Assembly: GCF_019039055.1 (NCBI RefSeq)
Contig: NZ_JAHOPB010000001.1
Coordinates: forward strand, 1,054,001-1,118,000
Origin: Reyranella humidisoli
GTDB lineage: Bacteria > Pseudomonadota > Alphaproteobacteria > Reyranellales > Reyranellaceae
Length of the DNA stretch: 64,000 nt
Reading direction: 5' to 3'
Shown here piece after piece: positions 33,246 to 42,175 of this stretch (its first letter is position 1; every line of letters starts with the position of its first letter). Position numbers and translations under genes: made by a program. The notes under the pieces are model-generated. The model was not told the DNA's origin. It made no database searches and saw only the letters and a list, made by a program, of their open reading frames with translations.

Positions 33246-34466
33246 GTGGCTCACGACGTCAGTCTCACCTACGCGCGCTTCGATCATATGCCGCCGGCAG
33301 CCCTGGCGCTGACGGCATTGCTACATGTCGCGGTGGGCCTGGCGCTGTACTGGATCTCGCCGCTGCGGCCCGTCGAATCGTTCGAGAATGCCATCGAAGT
33401 CTCGATGGAGGCTCCGGCGCCGCTGCCGCCGATCCCGGAAGCCAAGCCCGAGGCGCCACCCACCCCACCGCCGGCCGCCAGCGCTCCGCCCAGCCCGCCG
33501 CCGAGCCCACCACCGCCCCAGGCTGCGCCCCCGACTCCCACGCCGGCGCCCACCCGCCCGGCGCCACCGATGCGCCTCGGCCTGCCGCCGCCCGCAGCCG
33601 AACCCAGCAAGGATTCGCGCGACGTCGCCGGCGCCGAAAAACCGGCCACGCAGGCAACAGACATCCCGACGCCCGACAAGACGGCCCAGGAAGGCTCCCG
33701 TGAGGAGGCCGGCAAGGAAGAACCTCGCCCGGAGGCCAAGGAGGAGCCGAAGCCAGAACCGAAGCCGGAACCACCGGCCGAAGCCAGGCGCCCCGAGCCT
33801 GAGCCGCCGCCGCAGCAGCAGCAGGCGCTGGCCCAGCCCGAGCCCACACCACCCCCGCCTCCGCCGCCCCCGTCCCTGGAACAGGCCCTGCCACCGCTCG
33901 AGGCGCCGCCGCCGCCCGTGACCGAGCGCGACGTGCCCAAGCCGTTGCCGGTCCCACGTCCGGCCCCGCCGCAGCAGGCGGTCCGGCCGCCGCCGCCTCC
34001 CCCACCGCCGGCCCCGCGCCCGGCGCCGCAGCCGCCTGCCCACACCCAGCCGGCGCCGCGGCCCTCGCCCCTCGGTGCGCCGCCGGCTCGCGGAGCCGAA
34101 TCCCAGTCGGCCGCCCGGCCATCCTCCCCGACGTTCCAGAATCCCGCCGACAGGTACGGCCAGAAGCAGGCGCAGGAACAGTATCTCTGGCAGGTGATGC
34201 GCCGAATCTCGCAGTTTCCCTACGTTCCGAAGGACACGGGCCCGGTTCGAACGACCGGCACGGTATTGACGCGGGTGACGATCGCGCGCGACGGGCGGTT
34301 GCTGGACGTGGCCATCGAGCGCTCGAGTGGCCTTCCCTCGCTCGACAGCGGCGTGATCGAGACGATCCGGCGCGCCAGCCCTTATCCGCCGCTGCCGGCC
34401 GACATCACCGGCGACCGCCATACGTTCCAGCTTCCCGTCAGCTTCAACTTCCACCAGCAGCGCTGA
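33246..34466 (+). CDS. TonB-like energy transducer with long proline-rich region
   Basis: 406 residues from a GTG start. Residues 18-40 form one membrane helix (AALALTALLHVAVGLALYWI). Residues 55-290 are a Pro/Ala/Glu-rich spacer, with charge blocks such as EEPKPEPKPEPPAEA. The C-terminal 90 residues are a TonB domain: QVMRRISQFPYVPKDTG, GTVLTRVTIARDGRLLDVAI and a closing PLPADITGDRHTFQLPVSF. It should connect an inner-membrane ExbB/ExbD motor with outer-membrane receptors. No exb genes are in the window. Confidence 0.85.
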   Translation: MAHDVSLTYARFDHMPPAALALTALLHVAVGLALYWISPLRPVESFENAIEVSMEAPAPLPPIPEAKPEAPPTPPPAASAPPSPPPSPPPPQAAPPTPTPAPTRPAPPMRLGLPPPAAEPSKDSRDVAGAEKPATQATDIPTPDKTAQEGSREEAGKEEPRPEAKEEPKPEPKPEPPAEARRPEPEPPPQQQQALAQPEPTPPPPPPPPSLEQALPPLEAPPPPVTERDVPKPLPVPRPAPPQQAVRPPPPPPPPAPRPAPQPPAHTQPAPRPSPLGAPPARGAESQSAARPSSPTFQNPADRYGQKQAQEQYLWQVMRRISQFPYVPKDTGPVRTTGTVLTRVTIARDGRLLDVAIERSSGLPSLDSGVIETIRRASPYPPLPADITGDRHTFQLPVSFNFHQQR

Positions 34467-34531
34467 CGGCGTTCGGGGCTGCGGCGATGCGGCTGGCCGA
34501 GACGGCGGCCCGGACGTAAAACTCGGGGGCC

Positions 34532-35554
34532 GTGACCCACGACAGTTTCATCCGGTCGCAATCCGGGCGCATGTCGCCGGCAGCTCTTGCCCTGGCGATC
34601 GGCCTGCATGCGCTCGTCGCCGCGGGACTGTGGTGGGCCCAGCCATTGCGTCGCCTGGACCATTTCGAGACACCGATCATGATCTCGATGGAGCCGGCGC
34701 CGTTGTCGATCGGCGCCACCGAGACGCTGGCGAGCGCGTCCTCCTCGGTCGAACCTGCCCAAAATCAACCAGCAGCCGCGGAGGGAGCGCCGCCTGAAGC
34801 GCCACCCGAGCCCCGCCAGCAGGCTGCCCTCGCGCCCGCCGAACCGACACCGGCTCCACCACCCGAACCGGCCCCCGAGGCAACACCGCCGCCTCCACCG
34901 CTCGCGGCTTCCAGTGTGCCTCCTGCCCCGCCAGAGCCGGCACCGGCACGGACCGAGATGGCGACGCCGCTTCCCGCGCCGGCCGAGACGCAGACGGCGA
35001 CGACAACGGTAACGGCGGCACCCGAGAGGCCGAGCGAGGCCGAAACGGCAGCCACCTGGCAGACCGACGCCTCGTCGTGGAAACCGCAGGTCACGCTGGA
35101 GCCCCAGGCGGAGATGCCGCCGCGACGGACACAGGTCCGCCCGGCCTCACCCCCGCCGACGGCGCCGCGCCTGGCCCAGACACCGGGCAAACGGCTGGAG
35201 GATTACCCGCCGCAAACCTCCAGCCTCGGCCCGCCGTCGAGCGGCTCGATGGAGGGTGCAATGGCCGACGGCGGCGCACGCAACGATTATCTGTCGCGCG
35301 TCTATCGCCACATCGAGCCCTATCGCCGCTATCCGGCGGCCGCGCGCGCGAGCGGACAGCATGGCCGCGTCGTCACGCGCGTGACCATCGGTCGCGACGG
35401 CGCACTCATCGACTTGCGGATCGACAATTCGAGCGGCTGGCCGCTGATCGACGAGGCCGAGATGGCGGCGATCCGGCGTGCCATGCCGCTGCCACCTGTT
35501 CCCGCCGGCATGCGCGGCGATCCGGTCGTGCTCGTCCTGCCGATGAATTACTGA
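34532..35554 (+). CDS. Second TonB-like energy transducer (tandem paralogue)
   Basis: 340 residues from GTG 34532. It repeats the layout of the gene 65 bp upstream: a short THDSFI leader, one helix (ALALAIGLHALVAAGLWWAQ), a Pro/Ala/Glu-rich spacer (about 50-235) and a C-terminal TonB domain (YLSRVYRHIEPYRRYPAAAR, GRVVTRVTIGRDGALIDLRI, LPLPPVPAGMRGDPVVLVLP-type end). The two N-termini align residue by residue, which indicates tandem duplication followed by divergence of the spacer. Confidence 0.85.
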   Translation: MTHDSFIRSQSGRMSPAALALAIGLHALVAAGLWWAQPLRRLDHFETPIMISMEPAPLSIGATETLASASSSVEPAQNQPAAAEGAPPEAPPEPRQQAALAPAEPTPAPPPEPAPEATPPPPPLAASSVPPAPPEPAPARTEMATPLPAPAETQTATTTVTAAPERPSEAETAATWQTDASSWKPQVTLEPQAEMPPRRTQVRPASPPPTAPRLAQTPGKRLEDYPPQTSSLGPPSSGSMEGAMADGGARNDYLSRVYRHIEPYRRYPAAARASGQHGRVVTRVTIGRDGALIDLRIDNSSGWPLIDEAEMAAIRRAMPLPPVPAGMRGDPVVLVLPMNY

Positions 35555-35570
35555 AGAGGGGTATCGCTCT

Positions 35571-36158
35571 TCAGGCGAAGTCGCCTGAGAGCGACTGGCG
35601 CACGGCAGGCGACATCACGGCCATGTGGCCGTAGTTGGCGTGGTCGAAACCCACGACGACGTCGCCGCTGCCGCTCTTGAACGCCTGGACCTGCCCGGCG
35701 GTGAAGGGAAAGCGGATGAACTGCACCGAAGAGGCCTTGCCGTCGTCGCGCGACCGTTCCTGGTCGTCTTCCGGCACGCCGCGGACGGTCTCGCCGCCAA
35801 CCCGGATGAAGGCCTTGTGCTCGACACCCCCCAGCATGCCCAGCACGCGCGCGCGCCGCAGCGGATCGTCGATCTCGAACATCACGGTCGCCACCAGCTC
35901 GCTGCCCGTGGGGATCAGCGGATTGTAAGCCGCGAGCTCGTCGGGGAGCTGTTCGGCGCCGCCCTTCTCGATGAAGAGCATCTCGTGGACCTGGTGCAGC
36001 ATCGTGTCGAACGATTCGAAATAGAACGTCGCGAACGGCCCGACCTCCAGCCGGCGGTTCTTCTTGATCTCCGAGATCTGGCGACGCCGATCGGCCCTGA
36101 GCTTCGCGTAATCCGCCATCGCGATGATGTCGGAGGCCTCGATCTTGCGGACGCTCAT
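35571..36158 (-). CDS. DUF3501-family protein
   Basis: 195 residues matching DUF3501: an N-terminal IEASDIIAMADYAKLRADRR, RRLEVGPFATFYFESFDTML, the ELAAYNPLIPTGSELVATVM block and a C-terminal IRFPFTAGQVQAFKSGSGDV. The role is unknown, but the family is nearly always next to the Fe-S oxidoreductase and rubrerythrin found here. Its ATG overlaps the stop of the Fe-S gene (36155-36158), so the pair is translationally coupled. Confidence 0.88.
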   Translation of the reverse strand: MSVRKIEASDIIAMADYAKLRADRRRQISEIKKNRRLEVGPFATFYFESFDTMLHQVHEMLFIEKGGAEQLPDELAAYNPLIPTGSELVATVMFEIDDPLRRARVLGMLGGVEHKAFIRVGGETVRGVPEDDQERSRDDGKASSVQFIRFPFTAGQVQAFKSGSGDVVVGFDHANYGHMAVMSPAVRQSLSGDFA

Positions 36159-37513
36159 CGGTCGGCCTTTCCCAGCCCGTAGGCCTGCGCGAGGAGTTCG
36201 ATGGGATGGCTGCCGCGCGACGGCTTCGGCGCGGTGTCGCCCGCGGTCATCTCCATGACCTGCATCAGATGATCGGCCGCCAGCGGGCATTCCGACGCGA
36301 CGAAGCTGGTGTCGTTCTTGAGCGCAGCCTGCGCGGCCGGCTTGCCGACTTTCACCGCCGTCTCGAAATTCTCGGTGCGGGCGCCCCAGATGCCGCCATG
36401 GCCGCTGCAGCGCTCGATCACCGAGACCTTCGTCTGCGGCACCAGGCGCAGCATCTCGGCAGCCTTCGCCCCCATGTTCTGCGCCCGCGCATGGCAGGCG
36501 AGATGGATGCTGACGCCGCCTTCCAGCGGCTCCAGGCCCGGCGCCAGACCGTGCTTCTTGGCGATGTCGACGACATACTCGGAGAGGTCGAACGTGGCGT
36601 TGGACAGGCGCTCGATCGCCGGATCCTGCGGGCAGATCAGCTTCCATTCGAACTTCAGCATCAGGGCGCAGGACGGGGTCAGCGCGATGATGTCGTAGCC
36701 CTTGTCGACCCACGGCAGCAGGGCGGCCGAGACTTCCTTCGCCGCGTTGGCGACGGATTCGATGTCGCCCAGCTCCAGTTTCGGCATGCCGCAGCACGCC
36801 GGATGCACGACCTCTGTCTCAACGCCGTTCCTGGCCAGCACCGCCCGAGCGGCGGCGCCGATGTCGGTGTTGTTGAAGTTCACGAAGCAGGTGGCATAGA
36901 GCACCGCCTTGCGCTTGCCGAAGGCCGGCGCGGCTTCGTTCAGGACAGTGCCTTCGCGGCGCGCACGGATTTCGAAGGTTTCGGCGGCATAGCGCGGCAG
37001 GCGGGCGCCGTGATGGATCCCGGCCAGGCGTTCCATGCTCTGGCGGGCCGTCGTGTTGTGCTCGTCGGTCGCCCAGTTGACGGCAGCCGAGAGGAAATTG
37101 CCGAGACGGCCGCTGCGGTCGGTGTCGGCGAGCTGCTTGTCGACGAAGTTGATGCCCTTCTTGCGCGCCTGCACCGCGCGATGGCGCAGCATCAGGTGCG
37201 GGAAATCCAGCGCCCATTCGTGCGGCGGCACATAGGGGCACTTGGTCATGAAGCACATGTCGCAGAGCGTGCAGGCTTCCTCGACGGCCGCGTAATCTTC
37301 CTTCTTCACGCCGTCGAGCTCGCCGGTCGGACCGTTGTCGATCAGGTCGAACAGGCGGGGGAACGAGTCGCAGAGATTGAAGCAGCGGCGACAGCCGTGA
37401 CAGATGTCGAAGACGCGCTCCATTTCCTTCTCGAGGGCAGCCTCGTCCCAGAACCAGGGATTCTGCCAGTCGAGGGCGTGACGGATCGGAGCTTCGAGGC
37501 TGCCTTCGCGCAT
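36155..37513 (-). CDS. Fe-S oxidoreductase with CCG domains (GlpC/HdrD-like)
   Basis: 452 residues. Two 4Fe-4S motifs sit at the N-terminus: CHGCRRCFNLCDSFP and CTLCDMCFMTKCPYVPP. Two CCG (heterodisulfide reductase) domains follow, with ATCFVNFNN..HPACCGMPKLE and HLACHARAQNMG..CSGHGGIWGA. It should pass electrons through several Fe-S clusters, probably to or from rubrerythrin, in peroxide or oxygen stress (inference from the conserved neighbourhood). ATG 37513 starts the conserved domain, about 50 bp past the rubrerythrin terminator. Confidence 0.88.
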   Translation of the reverse strand: MREGSLEAPIRHALDWQNPWFWDEAALEKEMERVFDICHGCRRCFNLCDSFPRLFDLIDNGPTGELDGVKKEDYAAVEEACTLCDMCFMTKCPYVPPHEWALDFPHLMLRHRAVQARKKGINFVDKQLADTDRSGRLGNFLSAAVNWATDEHNTTARQSMERLAGIHHGARLPRYAAETFEIRARREGTVLNEAAPAFGKRKAVLYATCFVNFNNTDIGAAARAVLARNGVETEVVHPACCGMPKLELGDIESVANAAKEVSAALLPWVDKGYDIIALTPSCALMLKFEWKLICPQDPAIERLSNATFDLSEYVVDIAKKHGLAPGLEPLEGGVSIHLACHARAQNMGAKAAEMLRLVPQTKVSVIERCSGHGGIWGARTENFETAVKVGKPAAQAALKNDTSFVASECPLAADHLMQVMEMTAGDTAPKPSRGSHPIELLAQAYGLGKADR

Positions 37514-37565
37514 GGTCGTTCTGCTTTGCTGCCGGCGGGTGGCGTTAGCGGGTGGACAGAAGAAA

Positions 37566-37590
37566 AAGGGGACCCGCGCGGGGTCCCCTT
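37566..37590 (-). terminator. Intrinsic terminator of the rubrerythrin gene
   Basis: On the minus strand AAGGGGACCC pairs with GGGTCCCCTT around a 5-nt loop, and a T-rich tract follows (TTTTTCTT when the stem end is included). It begins 18 bp after the rubrerythrin stop and separates that gene from the Fe-S gene. Confidence 0.8.
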
Positions 37591-37607
37591 CGATAAGCCC
37601 GGAAGGC

Positions 37608-38027
37608 TTACGCCATCGTGTCGAGGGCCTTCTGGAAGCGGCCGGCGTGGCTCTTCTCAGCCTTGGCCAGCGTCTCGAACCAGTCGGCGATCTCGGCAAA
37701 GCCTTCCTCGCGCGCGGTGCGCGCCATGCCCGGGTACATGTCGGTGTACTCGTGCGTCTCGCCGGCGATCGCGGCCTTGAGGTTGCTGTCCGTCGGGCCG
37801 ATCGGCAGGCCGGTGGCCGGGTCGCCGCTCACCTCGAGGAACTCGAGATGGCCGTGCGCATGGCCGGTCTCGCCTTCGGCGGTCGAACGGAAAACGACGG
37901 CGACGTCGTTGTAGCCTTCGACGTCGGCCTTCTGAGCGAAATACAGGTAGCGGCGATTGGCCTGGCTCTCGCCGGCGAATGCAGCCTTCAGATTGTCTTC
38001 GGTCTTGGATCCCTTAAGGTTCGCCAT
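37608..38027 (-). CDS. Rubrerythrin (ferritin-like domain only)
   Basis: 139 residues. The di-iron four-helix bundle has ligand segments [35 protein letters not shown] and AEKSHAGRF. There is no C-terminal rubredoxin CxxC domain, so electrons must come from another protein, perhaps the adjacent Fe-S oxidoreductase. It reduces hydrogen peroxide in the cytoplasm. ATG 38027 is preceded by GGGAGAAGG. The upstream Irr-box palindrome suggests control by iron/heme status. Confidence 0.92.
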   Translation of the reverse strand: MANLKGSKTEDNLKAAFAGESQANRRYLYFAQKADVEGYNDVAVVFRSTAEGETGHAHGHLEFLEVSGDPATGLPIGPTDSNLKAAIAGETHEYTDMYPGMARTAREEGFAEIADWFETLAKAEKSHAGRFQKALDTMA

Positions 38028-38108
38028 GGTCCTTCTCCCTTTACGATCGGCCCATCCGCCAATCTCGCCCGGGGATTTAGGAGACACCATGCGACAACGT
38101 CAAGAATC

Positions 38109-38123
38109 TTAGAAACGTTCTAA
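38109..38123. promoter_or_regulatory. Irr box (ICE motif) upstream of rubrerythrin
   Basis: TTAGAA-ACG-TTCTAA is a perfect inverted repeat that matches the iron-control element described for Irr (TTTAGAANNNTTCTAAA core). It lies 82 bp before the rubrerythrin start and just after the Irr stop codon. Confidence 0.75.
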
Positions 38124-38154
38124 ACGTTGCAAACGATTCTCAAGCGGCGCCGAT

Positions 38155-38562
38155 TCAGCGGCGGACGCGCACGATGACGTCGATGCGGGACAGGTGGGTG
38201 CCCTCGGGCGGCGCGGGCAGGCCCGCGATCGTCACCTCGTCCGAGGGGAAGTCGAGCAATTCACCGTCCGTTTCGACGAAGAAATGGTGATGATGGCCGG
38301 TATTGGTGTCGAAATACGACCGGCCCGGCGCCACGACCACTTCCCGCAGGAGACCGGCATCGCGGAACTGGTTCAGCGTGTTGTAGACCGTGGCGAGCGA
38401 TACCGGCATGCGGTTCGCCTTCGCTTCGGCATGCAGGCTCTCTGCCGTGACATGGCGGTGTTCGCCTTCGAACAGCACGCGCGCGAGCGCGACCCGCTGC
38501 CGCGTGGGGCGAAGGCCGGCCTGTCGGAGGCTGGCGGTAAAATCGGGCCTGTTGCCTGGCAT
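38155..38562 (-). CDS. irr: Irr-type Fur-family regulator
   Basis: 135 residues. The winged-helix domain shows [20 protein letters not shown] and [20 protein letters not shown], typical of Fur/PerR. The [18 protein letters not shown] segment carries the histidine cluster of Irr proteins, while the CxxC zinc motifs of Fur and PerR are missing. Irr senses heme and represses or activates iron genes in alphaproteobacteria. An Irr box lies just downstream in the rubrerythrin promoter. It is divergent from fabA. Confidence 0.88.
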   Translation of the reverse strand: MPGNRPDFTASLRQAGLRPTRQRVALARVLFEGEHRHVTAESLHAEAKANRMPVSLATVYNTLNQFRDAGLLREVVVAPGRSYFDTNTGHHHHFFVETDGELLDFPSDEVTIAGLPAPPEGTHLSRIDVIVRVRR

Positions 38563-38698
38563 GATTGCAGTCTTATGTAAGCGGGAGGAAAAGACAAGAA
38601 AAGGCCCTCCCCGACAGGCTGGGCTGGTTTGCGCCGGGCGTCCGGCATCCTTATTCTGGCCGCGAAGCCCTTTCCGGGCGGCCTGCGGGACGGTGAAT

Positions 38699-39232
38699 GT
38701 GAGCGAGCAGAAGCACAGTTATACTTTTGAAGACCTGATCGAATGCGCCAAGGGGAACCTGTTCGGTCCCGGGAACGCCCAGCTGCCGCTGCCGCCGATG
38801 CTGATGTTCGACCGAATCGTCAAGATCGACTCCACCGGGGGCAAGTACGGCAAGGGCGAGATCATCGCCGAGCTGGATGTGAAACCCGACCTCTGGTTCT
38901 TCGCCTGCCATTTCCAGGGCGATCCCGTGATGCCGGGCTGCCTGGGCCTCGACGCGCTGTGGCAGATGCTGGGCTTCTTCCTCGGCTGGATGAAGGCGCC
39001 GGGCCGCGGCCGGGCGATCGGCGTGGGCGAGGTCAAGCTGACCGGCATGATCGTGCCGACGGTCAAGAAACTGACCTATCACGTCCATCCCAAGCGGGTG
39101 ATCCTGCGCCGCCTCGTCATGGGCGTGGGCGACGGGTTCGTGACGGCGGACGGCAATCCGGTTTACGAGGCGATCGACATGAAGGTCGGCCTGATCAAGG
39201 ACGGCGCCACTCCCGCCGCGGCGGCAGTCTGA
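38699..39232 (+). CDS. fabA: 3-hydroxydecanoyl-ACP dehydratase/isomerase FabA
   Basis: 177 residues. The hotdog active site is [20 protein letters not shown], with the catalytic His, and the Asp lies in [32 protein letters not shown] is also conserved. It makes the trans-2 and cis-3 decenoyl-ACP intermediates for unsaturated fatty acids. No ATG fits; GTG 38699 gives the family start ([12 protein letters not shown]), with GTG 38693 two codons earlier. Its stop overlaps the fabB ATG by 1 bp. Confidence 0.95.
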   Translation: MSEQKHSYTFEDLIECAKGNLFGPGNAQLPLPPMLMFDRIVKIDSTGGKYGKGEIIAELDVKPDLWFFACHFQGDPVMPGCLGLDALWQMLGFFLGWMKAPGRGRAIGVGEVKLTGMIVPTVKKLTYHVHPKRVILRRLVMGVGDGFVTADGNPVYEAIDMKVGLIKDGATPAAAAV

Positions 39233-40479
39233 TGAAGCGCGTCGTCGTCACGGGTCTCGGGATCGTTTCCCCGATCGGCAACAACGCCGCCGAGGTCACG
39301 CAGTCGCTGAAGGAAGGCAAGTCCGGCATCGAGTTCGTGCAGGAGTATCGCGACCTCGGCTTCCGCAGCCAGGTCGCCGGCACGCTGAAGCTCAATGTCG
39401 AGGAGCTGATCGATCGCCGTCTCATGCGCTTCATGGGCAACGGTTCGGCCTACGCCTACCTTTCCATGAAGGAAGCGATCGCGGACGCCGGCCTCGGCGA
39501 GGCCGAGATCTCCAACGAGCGCACAGGCCTGGTGGCTGGCTCGGGCGGCCCGACAACCGGCGCCATCGTGCAGGCGGCCCTCACCGCCAAGGAAAAGGGG
39601 CCCAAGCGCGTCGGCCCGTTCCAGGTGCCGCGCGCCATGTCGAGCACCGTCTCGGCCAACCTCGCGACTGCCTACAAGATCAAGGGCCCGAGCTATTCGA
39701 TCAGTTCGGCCTGCTCGACCTCGGCGCACTGCATCGGCAACGCCGTCGAGACCATCCAGCTCGGCAAGGCCGACCGCATGTTCGCGGGCGGCGGCGAGGA
39801 GCTCGAATGGACGCTGTCGGTGCTGTTCGACGCCATGGGCGCGATGTCGTCCAAGTTTAACGACACGCCGCAGCGCGCGAGCCGCGCCTACGACAAGGAC
39901 CGCGACGGCTTCGTCATCGCCGGCGGCGGCGGCATCGTGGTGCTCGAGGAACTCGAAACTGCCCTGGCACGCGGCGCGAAGATCTACGCCGAAGTGATAG
40001 GCTACGGCGCCACATCGGACGGCGCCGACATGGTGGCACCCTCCGGCGAAGGCGCGCTTCGCTGCATGAAGCTTGCCCTCGCGGGCTTTCCGGGCGCCCC
40101 GCCCCGCAACACGCCGGTCGACTACATCAACACCCACGGCACCGCGACGCCGGTGGGCGACATCACCGAACTCGACGCCATCCGCGCCGTGTTCGGCGAG
40201 AAGCAGCCGGACAAGCTGCCGACCGTCAGTTCGACCAAGTCGCTGACCGGTCACAGCCAGGGCGCGACCGGCGCGCACGAGGCGATCTACTCGCTGCTGA
40301 TGATGAAGGAAGACTTCATCGCGGCCTCGGCCAACATCGAGAACCTCGATCCCGGCGCCGAGGGCTATCCCATCGCCCGCCAGCGCATCGACAAGGCCGG
40401 CCTTCAGACCGTGATGTCGAACAGCTTCGGCTTCGGCGGCACCAACGCCTGCCTGCTCTTCTCCCGCTACGATCACTGA
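39232..40479 (+). CDS. fabB: Beta-ketoacyl-ACP synthase I FabB
   Basis: 415 residues of the thiolase-like fold. The nucleophile Cys is in [16 protein letters not shown] and the two His in [16 protein letters not shown] and [14 protein letters not shown]; the C-terminal [15 protein letters not shown] is intact. It elongates cis-3-decenoyl-ACP after FabA. It is the middle gene of fabA-fabB-fabI, 8 bp before fabI. Confidence 0.97.
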   Translation: MKRVVVTGLGIVSPIGNNAAEVTQSLKEGKSGIEFVQEYRDLGFRSQVAGTLKLNVEELIDRRLMRFMGNGSAYAYLSMKEAIADAGLGEAEISNERTGLVAGSGGPTTGAIVQAALTAKEKGPKRVGPFQVPRAMSSTVSANLATAYKIKGPSYSISSACSTSAHCIGNAVETIQLGKADRMFAGGGEELEWTLSVLFDAMGAMSSKFNDTPQRASRAYDKDRDGFVIAGGGGIVVLEELETALARGAKIYAEVIGYGATSDGADMVAPSGEGALRCMKLALAGFPGAPPRNTPVDYINTHGTATPVGDITELDAIRAVFGEKQPDKLPTVSSTKSLTGHSQGATGAHEAIYSLLMMKEDFIAASANIENLDPGAEGYPIARQRIDKAGLQTVMSNSFGFGGTNACLLFSRYDH

Positions 40480-40487
40480 GGGGATCG

Positions 40488-41339
40488 ATGCCAGACGATC
40501 GCAACGACGGCTCGGGCTTTCCCAAAGTCTCCGGGCTGATGGCTGGCAAGCGCGGCCTGATCATGGGCGTCGCCAACGACCGCTCGATCGCCTGGGGCAT
40601 CACCCAGGCGCTGCATGCGGCCGGCGCCGAGATGGCCTTCACCTACCAGGGCTCGGCCTTCGGGAAGCGCGTGCTGCCGATGGTGGAGAAGCTCGGCTCC
40701 AAGGTGGTCGTCGAGGCGGACGTCGAGGACGAGGCGAGCCTCGACCGGCTGTTCGAGACCCTGAAGAAGGAATGGGGCCGGCTCGATTTCGTGGTCCACG
40801 CCATCGCCTTCTCCGACAAGGAGGAGCTGAAGGGTCGCTACGTCGACACCAGCAAGGCCAACTTCCAGCGCAGCCTGACGATCTCCTGTTACTCCTTCAC
40901 CGAGATCGCGCGGCGCGCTCTGCCTTTGATGACCGAGGGCGGCAGCCTGATCACGCTGACCTACGAAGGCTCGACGCGCGTGATGCCGTCCTACAACGTC
41001 ATGGGCGTCGCCAAGGCGGCGCTCGAGGCGAGCGTGCGCTATCTCGCGGCCGATCTCGGCCCGCAGGGCGTGCGCGTGAACGCCATCTCGCCCGGCCCGA
41101 TGCGTACCCTCGCCGGCGCCGTGATCGGCGGCGCCCGCTACGTCTATCGCGTCTCGCGCGAAGCGGCGCCGCTGCGCCGCAACGTCGAGCTGTCCGATGT
41201 CGGCGGCGCGGCGCTCTACTACCTGTCGGACCTCAGCGCCGGTGTGACCGGCACGGTGCACTTCGTCGACTCGGGCTATCACGCCATCGGCCTGCCGCAT
41301 GACGGCAGCGCCGTGCCGAGCGCCAGCGGCGAGCAGTAG
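40488..41339 (+). CDS. fabI: Enoyl-ACP reductase FabI
   Basis: 283 residues of the SDR fold. The N-terminus has KRGLIMGVANDRSIAWGITQ for NADH binding, VVHAIAFSDKEELKGRYVDT follows, and the catalytic Tyr-x6-Lys is in MPSYNVMGVAKAALEASVRY. The VRVNAISPGPMRTLAG loop covers the substrate. It performs the last reduction of each elongation cycle and ends the fab operon. The FabI type predicts triclosan sensitivity as a family property. Confidence 0.97.
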   Translation: MPDDRNDGSGFPKVSGLMAGKRGLIMGVANDRSIAWGITQALHAAGAEMAFTYQGSAFGKRVLPMVEKLGSKVVVEADVEDEASLDRLFETLKKEWGRLDFVVHAIAFSDKEELKGRYVDTSKANFQRSLTISCYSFTEIARRALPLMTEGGSLITLTYEGSTRVMPSYNVMGVAKAALEASVRYLAADLGPQGVRVNAISPGPMRTLAGAVIGGARYVYRVSREAAPLRRNVELSDVGGAALYYLSDLSAGVTGTVHFVDSGYHAIGLPHDGSAVPSASGEQ

Positions 41340-41348
41340 GCCGCCGCT

Positions 41349-41990
41349 TCAGCCGATCACGATATCCATCGTGGTTGCCATCGCGCCAGGCTCCAGGCCC
41401 GACGCCGGTTCCAGCCTCATCTCGATGCGCTCGCGCTGTCCGGGCGTGCGGATCGCGCTCCTGAAAATGCCGTCGCGTTCGTTCTGCGGGTCGCCCGCGA
41501 CATAGAACTGGCTGGTCAGCATCCGCCCGTCGGCGGTCGCCACCTTGAGATGAATGTGCGGCGTGCGGCCGGGATAGGCGACCGGCTTCAGGGTGCGGAA
41601 GCTGTAGCGGCCGCCGGCATCGACCAGCATGCGGCCGTAGCCCTGGAACGCCGCGTCGCGCTTGTCGCGACCGGACTGGCGCGGATGGTCGTAAATGCCC
41701 TGCGCGTCGCATTGCCAGATCTCGACCATCGCGCCCCCGCGCGCGGCGCCGGCCAGGTCGATCACGCGGCCCTGCAGATGCAGCACCTGCCCCATCGCCT
41801 GGGCCGCCTGCCCGCGCACCTGCACGAGATCGCCGTCCATGTCGGCGGGAAAACCCGCCGGATAGAACGGCCCTTCGGTCTGGGCGGGCGTCGCGACGAG
41901 GCCGGCGGCAAACGACGGTGCCAGCGGCAACAGGGCCAGTCCCGCACCGGCGAGGACGGTGCGGCGGGCGAGGAGCGGAAAGCGGGTCAT
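41349..41990 (-). CDS. Exported intradiol ring-cleavage dioxygenase-like protein
   Basis: 213 residues. An arginine-pair leader (LLARRTVLAGAGLALLPLAP) suggests Tat export. The intradiol dioxygenase fold is seen in TEGPFYPAGFPADM, VIDLAGAARGGAMVEIWQCD, GRYSFRTLKPVAYPGRTPHI and HLKVATADGRMLTSQFYVAG. Fe(III) ligands fit the two Tyr and two His of the family (Tyr in YDHPR or GYGR, His in TPHIHLKV). It may cleave a catechol-type ring in the periplasm. It is convergent with fabI. Confidence 0.85.
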   Translation of the reverse strand: MTRFPLLARRTVLAGAGLALLPLAPSFAAGLVATPAQTEGPFYPAGFPADMDGDLVQVRGQAAQAMGQVLHLQGRVIDLAGAARGGAMVEIWQCDAQGIYDHPRQSGRDKRDAAFQGYGRMLVDAGGRYSFRTLKPVAYPGRTPHIHLKVATADGRMLTSQFYVAGDPQNERDGIFRSAIRTPGQRERIEMRLEPASGLEPGAMATTMDIVIG

Positions 41991-42010
41991 GCCGACAGGT
42001 ACGCAAACAT

Positions 42011-42031
42011 AAAGGCGGCCCGAAGGCCGCC
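42011..42031 (-). terminator. Intrinsic terminator with UUCG loop
   Basis: On the minus strand GGCGGCC pairs with GGCCGCC around TTCG, followed by TTTATGTTT. It lies between the TctC receptor gene (transcribed towards it) and the dioxygenase start at 41990, so it should end the receptor transcript. Confidence 0.75.
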
Positions 42032-42045
42032 GCTAACCATAGCTC

Positions 42046-42152
42046 CTCATCCTGAGGAGGCTGCGCAGCAGCCGTCTCGAAGGATGGGCAACAGACTTGG
42101 TGCTCGTGCCCACCCTTCGAGACGCTCACCAGGTTCGCTCCTCAGGGTGAGG
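42046..42152. repeat. Imperfect inverted intergenic repeat
   Basis: Left arm 42046-42090 (CTCATCCTGAGGAGG, then CGTCTCGAAGGATGGGC) is imperfectly complementary to right arm 42106-42152. It belongs to a different family from the 30-bp-arm repeats and lies between the TctC receptor stop and its terminator. Confidence 0.75.
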
Positions 42153-42175
42153 TCTTTGTTGGAAAGGCTCGATGC

